Source of the DNA: Amycolatopsis alkalitolerans
GTDB taxonomy: Bacteria > Actinomycetota > Actinomycetes > Mycobacteriales > Pseudonocardiaceae
Length of the DNA stretch: 64,000 nucleotides
Reading direction: 5' to 3'
Assembly (NCBI RefSeq): GCF_006152065.1
Contig: NZ_VDFW01000004.1
Location: forward strand, 62,001 to 126,000
Below are positions 18,177 to 27,136 of this stretch, in pieces. The notes beneath the pieces are model-generated. The model searched no databases. It was not told the origin of the DNA and saw only the letters and a program-made list of their open reading frames with translations. Positions within the stretch are counted from its first letter, which is position 1, and every line of letters starts with the position of its first letter. The position numbers were made by a program, and so were the translations under genes.

Positions 18177-19006
18177 TTACCGGGGCAGGCGCAGGATGCG
18201 GGTCGCGGCCCGGGCGACCGTCGTGGTGAGGTCCGGGTCGGCCGGTTCGGGTAGGGCCCGGTCGATGGGGGTGAGCGCGGCCAGCGCCTGCACGCAGGCG
18301 TGGTGCACGTCCAGCCGGTGCAGTGGCGCGGCGCCGAACCCCGAGCCGAGGTTCTCCCGCAGCGCCCGCAGCAGGCCCGGCAGGGCGAGGAGATGCCCGA
18401 TGCCATCGGGCACCAGGATCGGCAGGTCGGGCGTGAACGTACGGGTCGAGGTGGGCCTGGCCACGTCGATCACGGCGGTGGCATCGCGGGTCACGACCGC
18501 CAGCGGGAACGCGAGGGCGTCCGTGTCGTTCCAGGAGGTGATGTCGCCGATCCCGGTGGCCATCAGCAGCGGCACCAGCGTCGGCAGTTTCTCGGTCCCG
18601 GCAACGACAACGCGGGTGGAGTCCGGCGGGATCCCGCTGCGTCGCAGGGTGGTGAGCAGCGCCGCCGTCAACGCTATGGCGGTGGTGTCTTGCTCGGTCA
18701 CGACCGGGGTGAGGCTGGTGTTGGCGAGCTCCTGCTGGGCGCGCTGAGCCGATCGGCTGCGGTGCGGGCGAGGAAGATCGCGGTGGTGCCCGGCGGAAGC
18801 GCTCGCAGAGCGGAGCTGAGCTGGTTCGCGTCGCGCACACTCACCGCGACCGGGAAGGCGGTGACCAGACCATGGTCGCGCAGCAGCCGGACATCGGCGG
18901 TGAGTGCGGTGAGAACCTCGCCAGGGTCGGGTGTTTCGGCGCCATGGCCGGCGCTGCCATCGCCCACCACGGCCAACCCGGCTGCCTGCCCGGGGAGGCA
19001 GCTCAT
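18177..19006 (-). pseudogene. Malic-enzyme-like protein, frameshifted
   Basis: The C-terminal part (18177 to about 18753) reads 'LTPVVTEQDTTAIALTAALL' then 'RVVVAGTEKLPTLVPLLMATG' and 'LPILVPDGIGHLLALPGLL'. This follows the NAD-binding domain of malic enzymes, where the usual HDDQHGTA segment is replaced by TEQDTTA. The upstream part from ATG 19006 ('LLRDHGLVTAFPVAVSVRDA', 'LPPGTTAIFLARTAADR') is in another frame. Joining them requires adding one base near 18753. The total is shorter than real malic enzymes and catalytic residues are substituted, so even a repaired gene may encode a non-catalytic relative. The start overlaps the 73-residue gene before it (ATGA). Confidence 0.55.
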
Positions 19007-19224
19007 TCCCGCAGCGCGGCCTCGTCCTCGGCCAGTTCCTCCCGGACCCCGGCATCGACGAGGGCGCTGGTGTCGACGCCGTGCCGGCCCGCCATCTCGA
19101 GCAGGTCGGCCAGGCGCGCCCGGTACAGGTAGGCCTCGTACGGGTGCCCGGTGTCCAAGGCGCCCTGGGCGGCTTGCTGGGCCTCCAGGATCCCGCGGTG
19201 CAGCTCGCTGGCGAACTCACTCAC
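19003..19224 (-). CDS. Small helical protein of unknown function
   Basis: The 73-residue protein starts 'MSEFASELHRGILEAQQAAQ' and contains 'GHPYEAYLYRARLADLLEMA', a predicted two-helix protein rich in Ala, Glu and Leu. The GTG at 19224 has GGAGGG four bases upstream, and the stop overlaps the start of the malic-enzyme-like gene. It is therefore the first gene of that two-gene unit. No family is recognised. Proteins of this size with a similar opening are often found beside PNPOx and CBS genes in actinomycete dormancy clusters (recollection, not checked). Confidence 0.55.
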   Translation of the reverse strand: MSEFASELHRGILEAQQAAQGALDTGHPYEAYLYRARLADLLEMAGRHGVDTSALVDAGVREELAEDEAALRE

Positions 19225-19298
19225 CGTGCCCTCCCGTCTCCCACGTGTGCGAATGTAGGAAATCTACCACGTTGGCACTTGACAAAGTCTGCAACTAT

Positions 19299-19440
19299 TC
19301 ACAGGTCGTTGGCGGCGTGGGAGAGCTTGAAGTCGGGGACGATCGTGTCGGCCAGCGCGAGCTTGATCCGGGTGAGGGTGCCGTCGGTGGCCAGTTCGGC
19401 GCGGTGGACGATGCTGCCGCGCCAGCACCGGACCCGGCGG
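19299..19440 (-). pseudogene. C-terminal remnant of a [NiFe]-hydrogenase-like large subunit
   Basis: The minus strand reads 'RGSIVHRAELATDGTLTRIK' followed directly by 'LALADTIVPDF' and, after an altered segment, 'AANDL' and a stop at 19299-19301. That is the closing part of HycE-type hydrogenase large subunits, where a longer loop normally separates the first two pieces. No start or upstream part of the gene is present. It is evidence that a hydrogenase operon once stood here and was deleted. Confidence 0.5.
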
Positions 19441-19525
19441 TCAGCGCCACTGCGGCCGGCACAATCCCAACGGCGACAACGACTTTCGGGCCGGGCACCG
19501 CGTCGTGAGTGCGTCGCAGCGCGTT

Positions 19526-19891
19526 CTAGCGGCGCCGAGAGTTTCCTCGGCCGCGGGCGGCAGGTGCCGGGGTGCGCAGGTCATCGAGCAGTTCGACCTG
19601 CCCGGACAGCACCCCGGTCAGGATCTTGCGTGCCACCGCCAGCAGCTCCGCGACATGGGGACTGGTCAGCGAGTAGAACACGCTCGAGCCCTCCTTGCGG
19701 GTGGTCACCAGGCCCGCGCGGCGCAGCACCGCCAGCTGCTGCGACAGGTTCGCCGGCTCGATGCCCACCTCCGGCAGCATCTCCGCCACCGCGTGCTCGC
19801 GCTCGGACAGCAGCTCCAGCACCCGGATCCGAGCAGGATGAGCCAACGTCTTGAAGAACTCCGCCTTCAACTGATACAGCGGCCTGCTCAC
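19526..19891 (-). CDS. ArsR/SmtB-family transcriptional regulator
   Basis: The 121-residue winged-helix repressor contains 'LYQLKAEFFKTLAHPARIRV', then 'LSEREHAVAEMLPEVGIEPA', the recognition helix 'NLSQQLAVLRRAGLVTTRKE' and the wing 'GSSVFYSLTSPHV'. The GTG at 19891 is chosen because GGGAGGAG lies five bases upstream; the longer open frame runs through the divergent promoter. No Cys-x-Cys metal motif is seen, so it may sense redox state or something other than arsenic or cadmium. It is divergent from the CBS-BON gene, with a perfect palindrome between them. Confidence 0.85.
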   Translation of the reverse strand: MSRPLYQLKAEFFKTLAHPARIRVLELLSEREHAVAEMLPEVGIEPANLSQQLAVLRRAGLVTTRKEGSSVFYSLTSPHVAELLAVARKILTGVLSGQVELLDDLRTPAPAARGRGNSRRR

Positions 19892-19932
19892 CCGCACTCC
19901 TCCCGCGCACATCTGGGCGCACCGTTCAACAG

Positions 19933-19948
19933 TTGCTAACCTTAGCAA
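19933..19948. promoter_or_regulatory. ArsR-type operator TTGCTAA-CC-TTAGCAA
   Basis: This perfect 7-bp inverted repeat lies midway between the divergent ArsR gene (start 19891) and the CBS-BON gene (start 19968). The position supports autoregulation and control of the CBS-BON gene. Confidence 0.65.
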
Positions 19949-19967
19949 GTCAGAAAACGAGGCCGGT

Positions 19968-20615
19968 ATGTGCAACCACCCAGTCGCCGACGTGATGACC
20001 CGCCAGGTGTTCACCGCGGGACCCGACACCCCGTTCCGGGAAGTCGTGACCATCCTCGTCGCCCACGATCTCCCCGCACTACCCGTCATCGACACCATGG
20101 GCCGGCCGGTGGGTGTGGTAACCGCCGCGGATGCCGCCATAAAACTGGAGTTCCACGGCGGCACCGACCTACCGCCTCTGCTGGGCGGCGTGCGCTGCTG
20201 GGGCCGGTGGCGCAAAGCCGGCGGCCTCACCGCCGCCGAGCTGATGACCACCCCGGCACCCACTATCCCCGCCGGCACATCCGTGCATGCGGCGCTGCGC
20301 CACCTCGCCGACCATCACCTCGCCCAAGTGTGTGTCGTCGACAGCGAGGGTCGCCTGGGTGGCGTGTTCACCCACCGAGACGCGCTGGGCACCTTCCTGC
20401 GCCCCGATTCCGCCATCCGCGCCGACCTGGGCAACCGCGTCCCGGCGGAGGTCACCGTGCACGTCACCGACGGTGTCGTCACGCTCGACGGCACGCTGTA
20501 CCTGCGCAGTATGACCGACCGTGCCGCGTCCGTGGCCGCGTGCACATTCGGTGTGATCGCGGTGCACAACGACCTCCGCTACGACGTCGACGACCTCACC
20601 GTGCACGGAATCTGA
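19968..20615 (+). CDS. CBS-CBS-BON domain protein
   Basis: The 215-residue protein has a first CBS motif ('VADVMTRQVFTAGPDTPFRE' ... 'GVVTAADAAIKL'), a second CBS motif ('AAELMTTPAPTIPAGTSVHA' ... 'GVFTHRDALGTFLRP') and a C-terminal BON domain ('VPAEVTVHVTDGVVTLDGTL'). CBS pairs bind adenosine ligands, and BON domains are thought to bind phospholipids or other partners. The architecture is common in actinomycete hypoxia/dormancy clusters, like Hrp1-type proteins of mycobacteria but with BON added. It is probably controlled by the divergent ArsR. Confidence 0.85.
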   Translation: MCNHPVADVMTRQVFTAGPDTPFREVVTILVAHDLPALPVIDTMGRPVGVVTAADAAIKLEFHGGTDLPPLLGGVRCWGRWRKAGGLTAAELMTTPAPTIPAGTSVHAALRHLADHHLAQVCVVDSEGRLGGVFTHRDALGTFLRPDSAIRADLGNRVPAEVTVHVTDGVVTLDGTLYLRSMTDRAASVAACTFGVIAVHNDLRYDVDDLTVHGI

Positions 20616-20667
20616 CACCCCCAGTGATCGAATGTGACCTTCTGCCCTTTCGTGGAGGCACTATGTG

Positions 20668-20680
20668 GGTGACAATCACC
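20668..20680. promoter_or_regulatory. Short inverted repeat upstream of the RafH-like gene
   Basis: GGTGA-CAA-TCACC is a perfect 5-bp inverted repeat about 60 bases before the start at 20742. It is a possible operator or part of the promoter. Confidence 0.3.
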
Positions 20681-20741
20681 TACATGAAGCATGAGTTGCG
20701 AAACTCTGCAAGTGTTTGCGGAGTCGTGGAGGGGCAGGCCG

Positions 20742-21113
20742 ATGGCTGGTCGTGACCTCGTGGTCCAGACCTCGGGCGTGGTACTCGACGGTGCGCTCGC
20801 GCAGGCCAACCTGACCGTGGACGGGCGGCCGATCCGCGCCCAGGCGGTGGCGGCGTTCTTCCGCGAAGCGGCCAGCCTGCTGCGCGACCGCATCACGAGA
20901 CTGGCCCACCCGGCGCAGCCGCGGCCGGACCCCTACCGCCCCAGCAGCCAGCCCATGGTGTCCGTCCCGCCGGCGCGGTGCACGATCGTGCGCCGCAAAC
21001 GCACCGTGCACGACATCCCCCGGCTCACCCCGGCACACGCCGCCAGCCGGCTGGACACCACCGAAATGCCCTACCGGTTCGCCGCCGCAGAGGGGATACC
21101 CACCACGTCATGA
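20742..21113 (+). CDS. RafH/HPF-like ribosome-associated protein (C-terminally short)
   Basis: This 123-residue protein has 'LTVDGRPIRAQAVAAFFREA' followed by a helix, and later 'CTIVRRKRTVHDIPRLTPAH' with 'AASRLDTTEMPYRF'. The second segment resembles the dimerisation domain of long hibernation-promoting factors and of the mycobacterial hypoxia factor RafH ('VRxKxxxLxPxxxxEAxxxM...Y'). The expected last strand after 'YRF' is replaced by a short tail, so the protein may be truncated. ATG 20742 has GGAGGGG seven bases upstream. The stop overlaps the next PNPOx gene (ATGA), giving coupled translation. Confidence 0.55.
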   Translation: MAGRDLVVQTSGVVLDGALAQANLTVDGRPIRAQAVAAFFREAASLLRDRITRLAHPAQPRPDPYRPSSQPMVSVPPARCTIVRRKRTVHDIPRLTPAHAASRLDTTEMPYRFAAAEGIPTTS

Positions 21114-21532
21114 ACACCGGTCAGCACACCCGGCAGATGACCGAACTCGGCCGCGCCGAAGCGCTCCGCCTGCTCGGCTCCGTCGAGCTCGGCCGGATCG
21201 TGTTCACCGCCGACGCACTGCCCGCGATCCGCCCGGTCAACCACATCCTCGACGACGGTGACGTCATCATCCGCAGCCACACCGGCGCCGCCCTGACCTC
21301 CAGCATCAACGCCGTCGTCGCCTACGAAGCCGACGACATCGACCCCGACACCCACATCGGCTGGAGCGTCGTGGTCACCGGCATCGCCCGCAAAGTCACC
21401 GACCCCGACGCCATCGCCCGCTACGAACAACTCCTCACCCCGTGGGCCGACCAGCACATGGACCAAGTCCTGCGCATCCACCCCGAATTCATCACCGGAT
21501 TCACCCTCACCGACGGCACCGTGGGCCGGTAA
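21110..21532 (+). CDS. Pyridoxamine 5'-phosphate oxidase-fold protein
   Basis: The 140-residue protein contains 'LGSVELGRIVFTADALPAIR', 'PVNHILDDGDVIIRSHTGAA' and 'GWSVVVTGIARKVTDPDAIA', the classic small PNPOx-like split barrel (PF12900/PF01243 type). It is coupled to the RafH-like gene by a four-base overlap. Family members bind flavin or F420 and are frequent in DosR-controlled dormancy clusters; the substrate is unknown. Confidence 0.8.
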   Translation: MNTGQHTRQMTELGRAEALRLLGSVELGRIVFTADALPAIRPVNHILDDGDVIIRSHTGAALTSSINAVVAYEADDIDPDTHIGWSVVVTGIARKVTDPDAIARYEQLLTPWADQHMDQVLRIHPEFITGFTLTDGTVGR

Positions 21533-21537
21533 CCACC

Positions 21538-21819
21538 ATGGAATCACCTGAGGCGCGGCGACTCGCCGAGATCCAGCACCACCTGACAAACGACGACCCC
21601 GCCCTGGCGCGCCTGCTCGCCACCGGCCGGGCCACGGCCTCCGGTGGCTTCGTCGCCGTCCTCGGCGGCATGCTCGCTTCCTTCGCCGCCGGCCTGCTGC
21701 TACTCCTTCTCGGAGCCCAGCTGAGATCATCGACGCTGCTGGCGGTGGGCGTGCTGCTCGTCGTCGTGATACCAGCCGTGCTGATCGTGTGGCGTTTCCG
21801 CTGGCGCCACAAACCCTGA
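21538..21819 (+). CDS. DUF3040 family membrane protein
   Basis: This 93-residue protein has an N-terminal amphipathic segment 'EARRLAEIQHHLTNDDPALA' and two membrane helices ending 'VWRFRWRHKP'. The opening 'L..IE..L..DDP.LA' plus two helices defines DUF3040, an actinobacteria-specific family of unknown role. The ATG at 21538 lies five bases after the PNPOx stop. A paralogue sits at 26766, showing a duplicated module in the cluster. Confidence 0.75.
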   Translation: MESPEARRLAEIQHHLTNDDPALARLLATGRATASGGFVAVLGGMLASFAAGLLLLLLGAQLRSSTLLAVGVLLVVVIPAVLIVWRFRWRHKP

Positions 21820-21947
21820 CCTCACAACCGGAATCCCGAACCGGGCGCACCGGGAGCCTGGTCGCGCCCAGCACTGGCAGCAGCCGCGACAGCCGTGCCC
21901 GAGTCCGAAGAGGAGCAACACCTCGGCGTCGCTGACCTTGGACATGG

Positions 21948-23905
<1,958 letters not shown>

Positions 23906-23909
<4 letters not shown>

Positions 23910-24100
23910 GGCACATCCCTCACTTCGCAAGCGTCACAGTAGGTAAGCCGGTGCACCCCATGGGCGACACCGTCGGGTTCTTCGATGAGATAGGCGATCG
24001 TGGTCGCGCACAGCGCGCCGCATACGTCGCACCAGATGTCGCCGTCCACGGACAGCACGACAACCCGCGGCCGGGCTACGGTCGGCATCGGTGGGAACAT
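23906..24100 (-). CDS. Small zinc-ribbon-like protein
   Basis: This 64-residue protein carries two Cys pairs, 'WCDVCGALC' and 'YCDACE', that could bind zinc. The ATG at 24100 has GGAGG ten bases upstream. It overlaps acsA by four bases, so it is co-translated with it. No family name is recognised; a regulatory or partner role for AcsA is conceivable but unsupported. Confidence 0.55.
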
Positions 24101-24217
24101 CGCGCGCCACCTCCCGATTCACCGGGTAGAGGCCATCGCCACTATCTACTGTCCCGCCGCATCTGCCCCAGGGCAAGGGGAGTACGCCACGTGAACGACG
24201 TAGCGCGGTGATCGCAC

Positions 24218-24237
24218 AGTGTCGGGCTGCTGACACT
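24218..24237. promoter_or_regulatory. Palindrome AGTGTC-N8-GACACT between divergent operons
   Basis: A perfect 6-bp inverted repeat with an 8-bp spacer sits between the acsA unit (minus, start 24100) and the radical SAM operon (plus, start 24296). The same TGTC-N8-GACA geometry recurs twice in front of the Crp/Fnr gene at 29642-29689, so this may be a Crp/Fnr-family site. Confidence 0.55.
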
Positions 24238-24295
24238 CGGGCTGCGGACGGCGGCGATCACTGGTGGGGTAGGTGCAGCTGATCAGGGACGGGAA

Positions 24296-25933
24296 ATGCG
24301 GGAGCGGCCGGTGACGATGCAGAAGCGGGATCGGGACGAGGTGTTCGTCGAGTACACCAAGAGCGTCTGCCCGGTGTGCAAGGTCGTGGTGGATGCTCAG
24401 GTCAACATCCGCGACAACAAGGTGTTCCTGCGTAAGCGATGCAGGGAACATGGGGAGTTCGAGGCGCTGGTGTACGGCGATGCGCAGGCGTACCTGTCCT
24501 CGGCGCGGTTCAACAAGCCGGGCACGGTCCCGCTGACGTTCCAGACCGAGGTGCGCGACGGGTGTCCTTCGGACTGTGGGTTGTGTCCGGAGCATAAGCA
24601 GCACGCGTGTCTGGGGATCGTCGAGGTGAACACGAACTGCAACCTGGATTGCCCGATCTGCTTCGCCGACTCCGGCCATCAACCGGATGGGTATGCGATC
24701 ACGCTGGAGCAGTGCGAGCGGATGCTGGATGTGTTCGTCGAGTCGGAGGGCGAGGCGGAGGTGGTGATGTTCTCCGGCGGGGAACCCACTATTCACAAGC
24801 ACATCCTGGACTTCATCGATCTCGCCCAGGCCAAGCCGATCCGCAACGTCAACCTGAACACCAATGGCATCCGGCTTGCCACTGACAAACGCTTCGTGGC
24901 CGCACTTGGGGGACGCAACGGCCGGGACGGCAAGTCGATCAACATTTACCTGCAGTTCGACGGCTTCGCCGAGCGGACCCATCTGGAGATCCGGGGCAAG
25001 GACCTGCGGGAACGCAAGCGGCAGGCGCTGGACAACTGCGCCGAGGCGGGGCTGACCGTCACGCTGGTCGCGGCGGTCGAGCGGGGGCTGAACGAGCACG
25101 AACTTGGCGACATCATCGAGTTCGGGCTGGCGCATCCGGCGGTGCGGTCGGTGTCGTTCCAGCCGGTCACGCATTCCGGGCGGCACGTGGAGTTCGACCC
25201 GCTGACCCGGCTGACCAACTCCGACGTCATCGAGCTGATCGCCGCCCAGCGCCCGGAGTGGTTCGGTAAGGATGACTTCTTCCCGGTGCCGTGCTGTTTC
25301 CCGACCTGCCGCTCGATCACCTACCTGCTCACCGAAGGCACCCCCGGCGGCGAGGATTTCGGGGTGGTGCCGATCCCTCGCCTGCTGCGGGTGGAGGACT
25401 ACCTGGACTACGTGTCCAACCGGGTGGTGCCGGACTACGCGATCCGTGAGGCGCTGGAGAAGTTGTGGAGCGCCTCGGCGTTCATGGGGACCGCGACCAC
25501 CGAAGACAGGCTGCGTGCGGCAGCTGAGGCGCTGGACTGCGCGGACGCATGCGGAGTGAACCTGCCCGAAGCGCTCGCCAACCTGACAGACCGGGCGTTC
25601 ATGATCGTGGTACAGGACTTCCAGGACCCCTACACCCTCAACGTGAAGCAGTTGATGAAGTGCTGCGTGGAGGAGATCACCCCGGACGGGCGGTTGATCC
25701 CGTTCTGTGCCTACAACTCCGTCGGCTACCGGGAACAGGTGCGTGAGCGGATGTCCGGGGTGAAGGTCGCTGACGTCGTGCCGAACTCGGCCGAACTCCA
25801 GCCATTGCTGGTCGATTCGCCGTACGGCTCGAAGGTGACGGCTACGCCCGGCGCGGCGGGTAACGGTCATGGGCATCGGCCGGCGGTCGCCCCGGACGCC
25901 ACCAATGTGGGTCGCCGGGCGGTGCAGCGGTGA
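24296..25933 (+). CDS. Radical SAM protein of the MJ0619/Tes (tetraether-synthase-like) family
   Basis: The 545-residue protein has an N-terminal Cys cluster ('SVCPVCKVVVDA', 'KRCREHGEFE'), a second cluster 'GCPSDCGLCPEHKQHAC', the radical SAM CxxxCxxC in 'NTNCNLDCPICFA', the SAM-binding 'FSGGEPTIHKH', and later clusters 'PVPCCFPTCRS' and 'KCCVEE' ... 'IPFCAYN'. This arrangement matches the MJ0619 family that includes archaeal Tes, which joins lipid chains by C-C bond formation. Bacterial members' substrates are mostly unknown. The start is uncertain: ATG 24296 (AGGGA seven bases upstream) or GTG 24311. It overlaps the methyltransferase by four bases. Confidence 0.75.
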   Translation: MRERPVTMQKRDRDEVFVEYTKSVCPVCKVVVDAQVNIRDNKVFLRKRCREHGEFEALVYGDAQAYLSSARFNKPGTVPLTFQTEVRDGCPSDCGLCPEHKQHACLGIVEVNTNCNLDCPICFADSGHQPDGYAITLEQCERMLDVFVESEGEAEVVMFSGGEPTIHKHILDFIDLAQAKPIRNVNLNTNGIRLATDKRFVAALGGRNGRDGKSINIYLQFDGFAERTHLEIRGKDLRERKRQALDNCAEAGLTVTLVAAVERGLNEHELGDIIEFGLAHPAVRSVSFQPVTHSGRHVEFDPLTRLTNSDVIELIAAQRPEWFGKDDFFPVPCCFPTCRSITYLLTEGTPGGEDFGVVPIPRLLRVEDYLDYVSNRVVPDYAIREALEKLWSASAFMGTATTEDRLRAAAEALDCADACGVNLPEALANLTDRAFMIVVQDFQDPYTLNVKQLMKCCVEEITPDGRLIPFCAYNSVGYREQVRERMSGVKVADVVPNSAELQPLLVDSPYGSKVTATPGAAGNGHGHRPAVAPDATNVGRRAVQR

Positions 25934-26721
25934 GCACTCCGGCGGAAATCAAGGCTTGCTGTGCCGCCTCCTACGGGCAGGACGCGGTCGCGTTGCTGCT
26001 GGGCGAGTCCTATCACCCTGGTGGACTGTCGCTGACCCGCACGCTGGCCGAGCGCCTGCGGCTGCGCAGCGGCGACCGGGTGCTCGACGTCGCGGCCGGG
26101 CCCGGCGCGACGGCGCGCCTGCTGGCGGTCGACTATGACGTCACTGTGGACGGCATTGACCTCGGCGAGTCCACAGTGGAGCGTGCCAGGGGTGCGGTAG
26201 CGGACGCTGGGCTGGCGGCCAAGGTGTCCTTCCACATCGGTGACGCCGAGCGGATCCCGCTGCCGGACGGTGTGTTCGACGCCGCCGTGTGCGAGTGCGC
26301 GTTGTGCACCTTCCCGGACAAGGCTTGTGCGGCAGCGGAGTTCGCGCGTGTGCTCAAGCCCGGCGGGCGGGTCGGCATCACCGATGTCACCGTAGCGCGC
26401 GGCGCGTTGCCGCCCGAGTTGACCACGCTGGCTGCGTGGGTGGCGTGCATCGCCGACGCCCGCCCGCTCACCGAGTACACGGCGACCCTCGAGCGTGCCG
26501 GGCTGCGCACCGTCCACACCGAACTCCACGACGACGCGATCGCGCGCATGATCGACGAGATCGAGGCGCGGCTGCGGTTACTGCGGATGACCGCGCCGGA
26601 GCGGCTTACGGAGGCCGGGGTGGACGTCGACGCCGTGCTGCGCTACATCACCGTCGCGAAGAACGCGGTCGCCAGCGGGATCCTCGGCTACGCCCTTTTG
26701 GTCGCCGAGAAACCGGTGTAA
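25930..26721 (+). CDS. Class I SAM-dependent methyltransferase (UbiE/ArsM-like)
   Basis: The 263-residue enzyme has motif I 'VLDVAAGPGATARLLA', motif II-like 'DAERIPLPDGVFDAAVCECA' and 'EFARVLKPGGRVGITDVTV'. Paired cysteines near the N terminus ('KACCAASYG') and in the active-site region ('ECALCTFPDKAC') recall ArsM-type arsenite methyltransferases, but the pattern is not diagnostic. GTG 25930 overlaps the radical SAM stop, so the two enzymes very likely act on one pathway. The overall fold assignment is firm; the substrate is unknown. Confidence 0.7.
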   Translation: MSTPAEIKACCAASYGQDAVALLLGESYHPGGLSLTRTLAERLRLRSGDRVLDVAAGPGATARLLAVDYDVTVDGIDLGESTVERARGAVADAGLAAKVSFHIGDAERIPLPDGVFDAAVCECALCTFPDKACAAAEFARVLKPGGRVGITDVTVARGALPPELTTLAAWVACIADARPLTEYTATLERAGLRTVHTELHDDAIARMIDEIEARLRLLRMTAPERLTEAGVDVDAVLRYITVAKNAVASGILGYALLVAEKPV

Positions 26722-26765
26722 CCGGTCGGTCAGCGGCGTAACGTTGCGGTCAGGCGGTGCTGGCG

Positions 26766-27056
26766 ATGGGACTGCGCGACGAGGAACAACGGCGGCTGAC
26801 GGAGATCGAACACGGGCTGGCCGCCGAGGATCCGCGCCTGGCCCGGCGGCTCACGGCTGTCCGGCGCCCGCTGCAGGCCCGTCTCACGGTGCTGGTGCCC
26901 TGCGTCGTGGCGGCGCTGCTCGGCGGCCTGGCGCTGATGACCGTGGGAGCGCAGTGGATATCGCTGGGGCTGATCGTGACGGGCACGCTGCTCGCCGTGT
27001 TCGCGCCCACCGCGTTGATCGTCTGGCGCTTCGGGTGGCGCCACCGTCGCTGGTAG
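26766..27056 (+). CDS. DUF3040 family membrane protein (second copy)
   Basis: This 96-residue paralogue of the protein at 21538 begins 'MGLRDEEQRRLTEIEHGLAA', has two membrane helices and ends 'IVWRFGWRHRRW'. The start at ATG 26766 is preferred over an upstream in-frame GTG because it matches the family N terminus. It follows the methyltransferase by 44 bases and is probably in the same operon. Confidence 0.75.
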   Translation: MGLRDEEQRRLTEIEHGLAAEDPRLARRLTAVRRPLQARLTVLVPCVVAALLGGLALMTVGAQWISLGLIVTGTLLAVFAPTALIVWRFGWRHRRW

Positions 27057-27136
27057 GCGCCGAGACCCAGCACGCCCGACCGTCGGCAGGCGACCAAACC
27101 CCGGTGTCGGCCAGAGTGTCGCCAGCTCGCGGCGGC

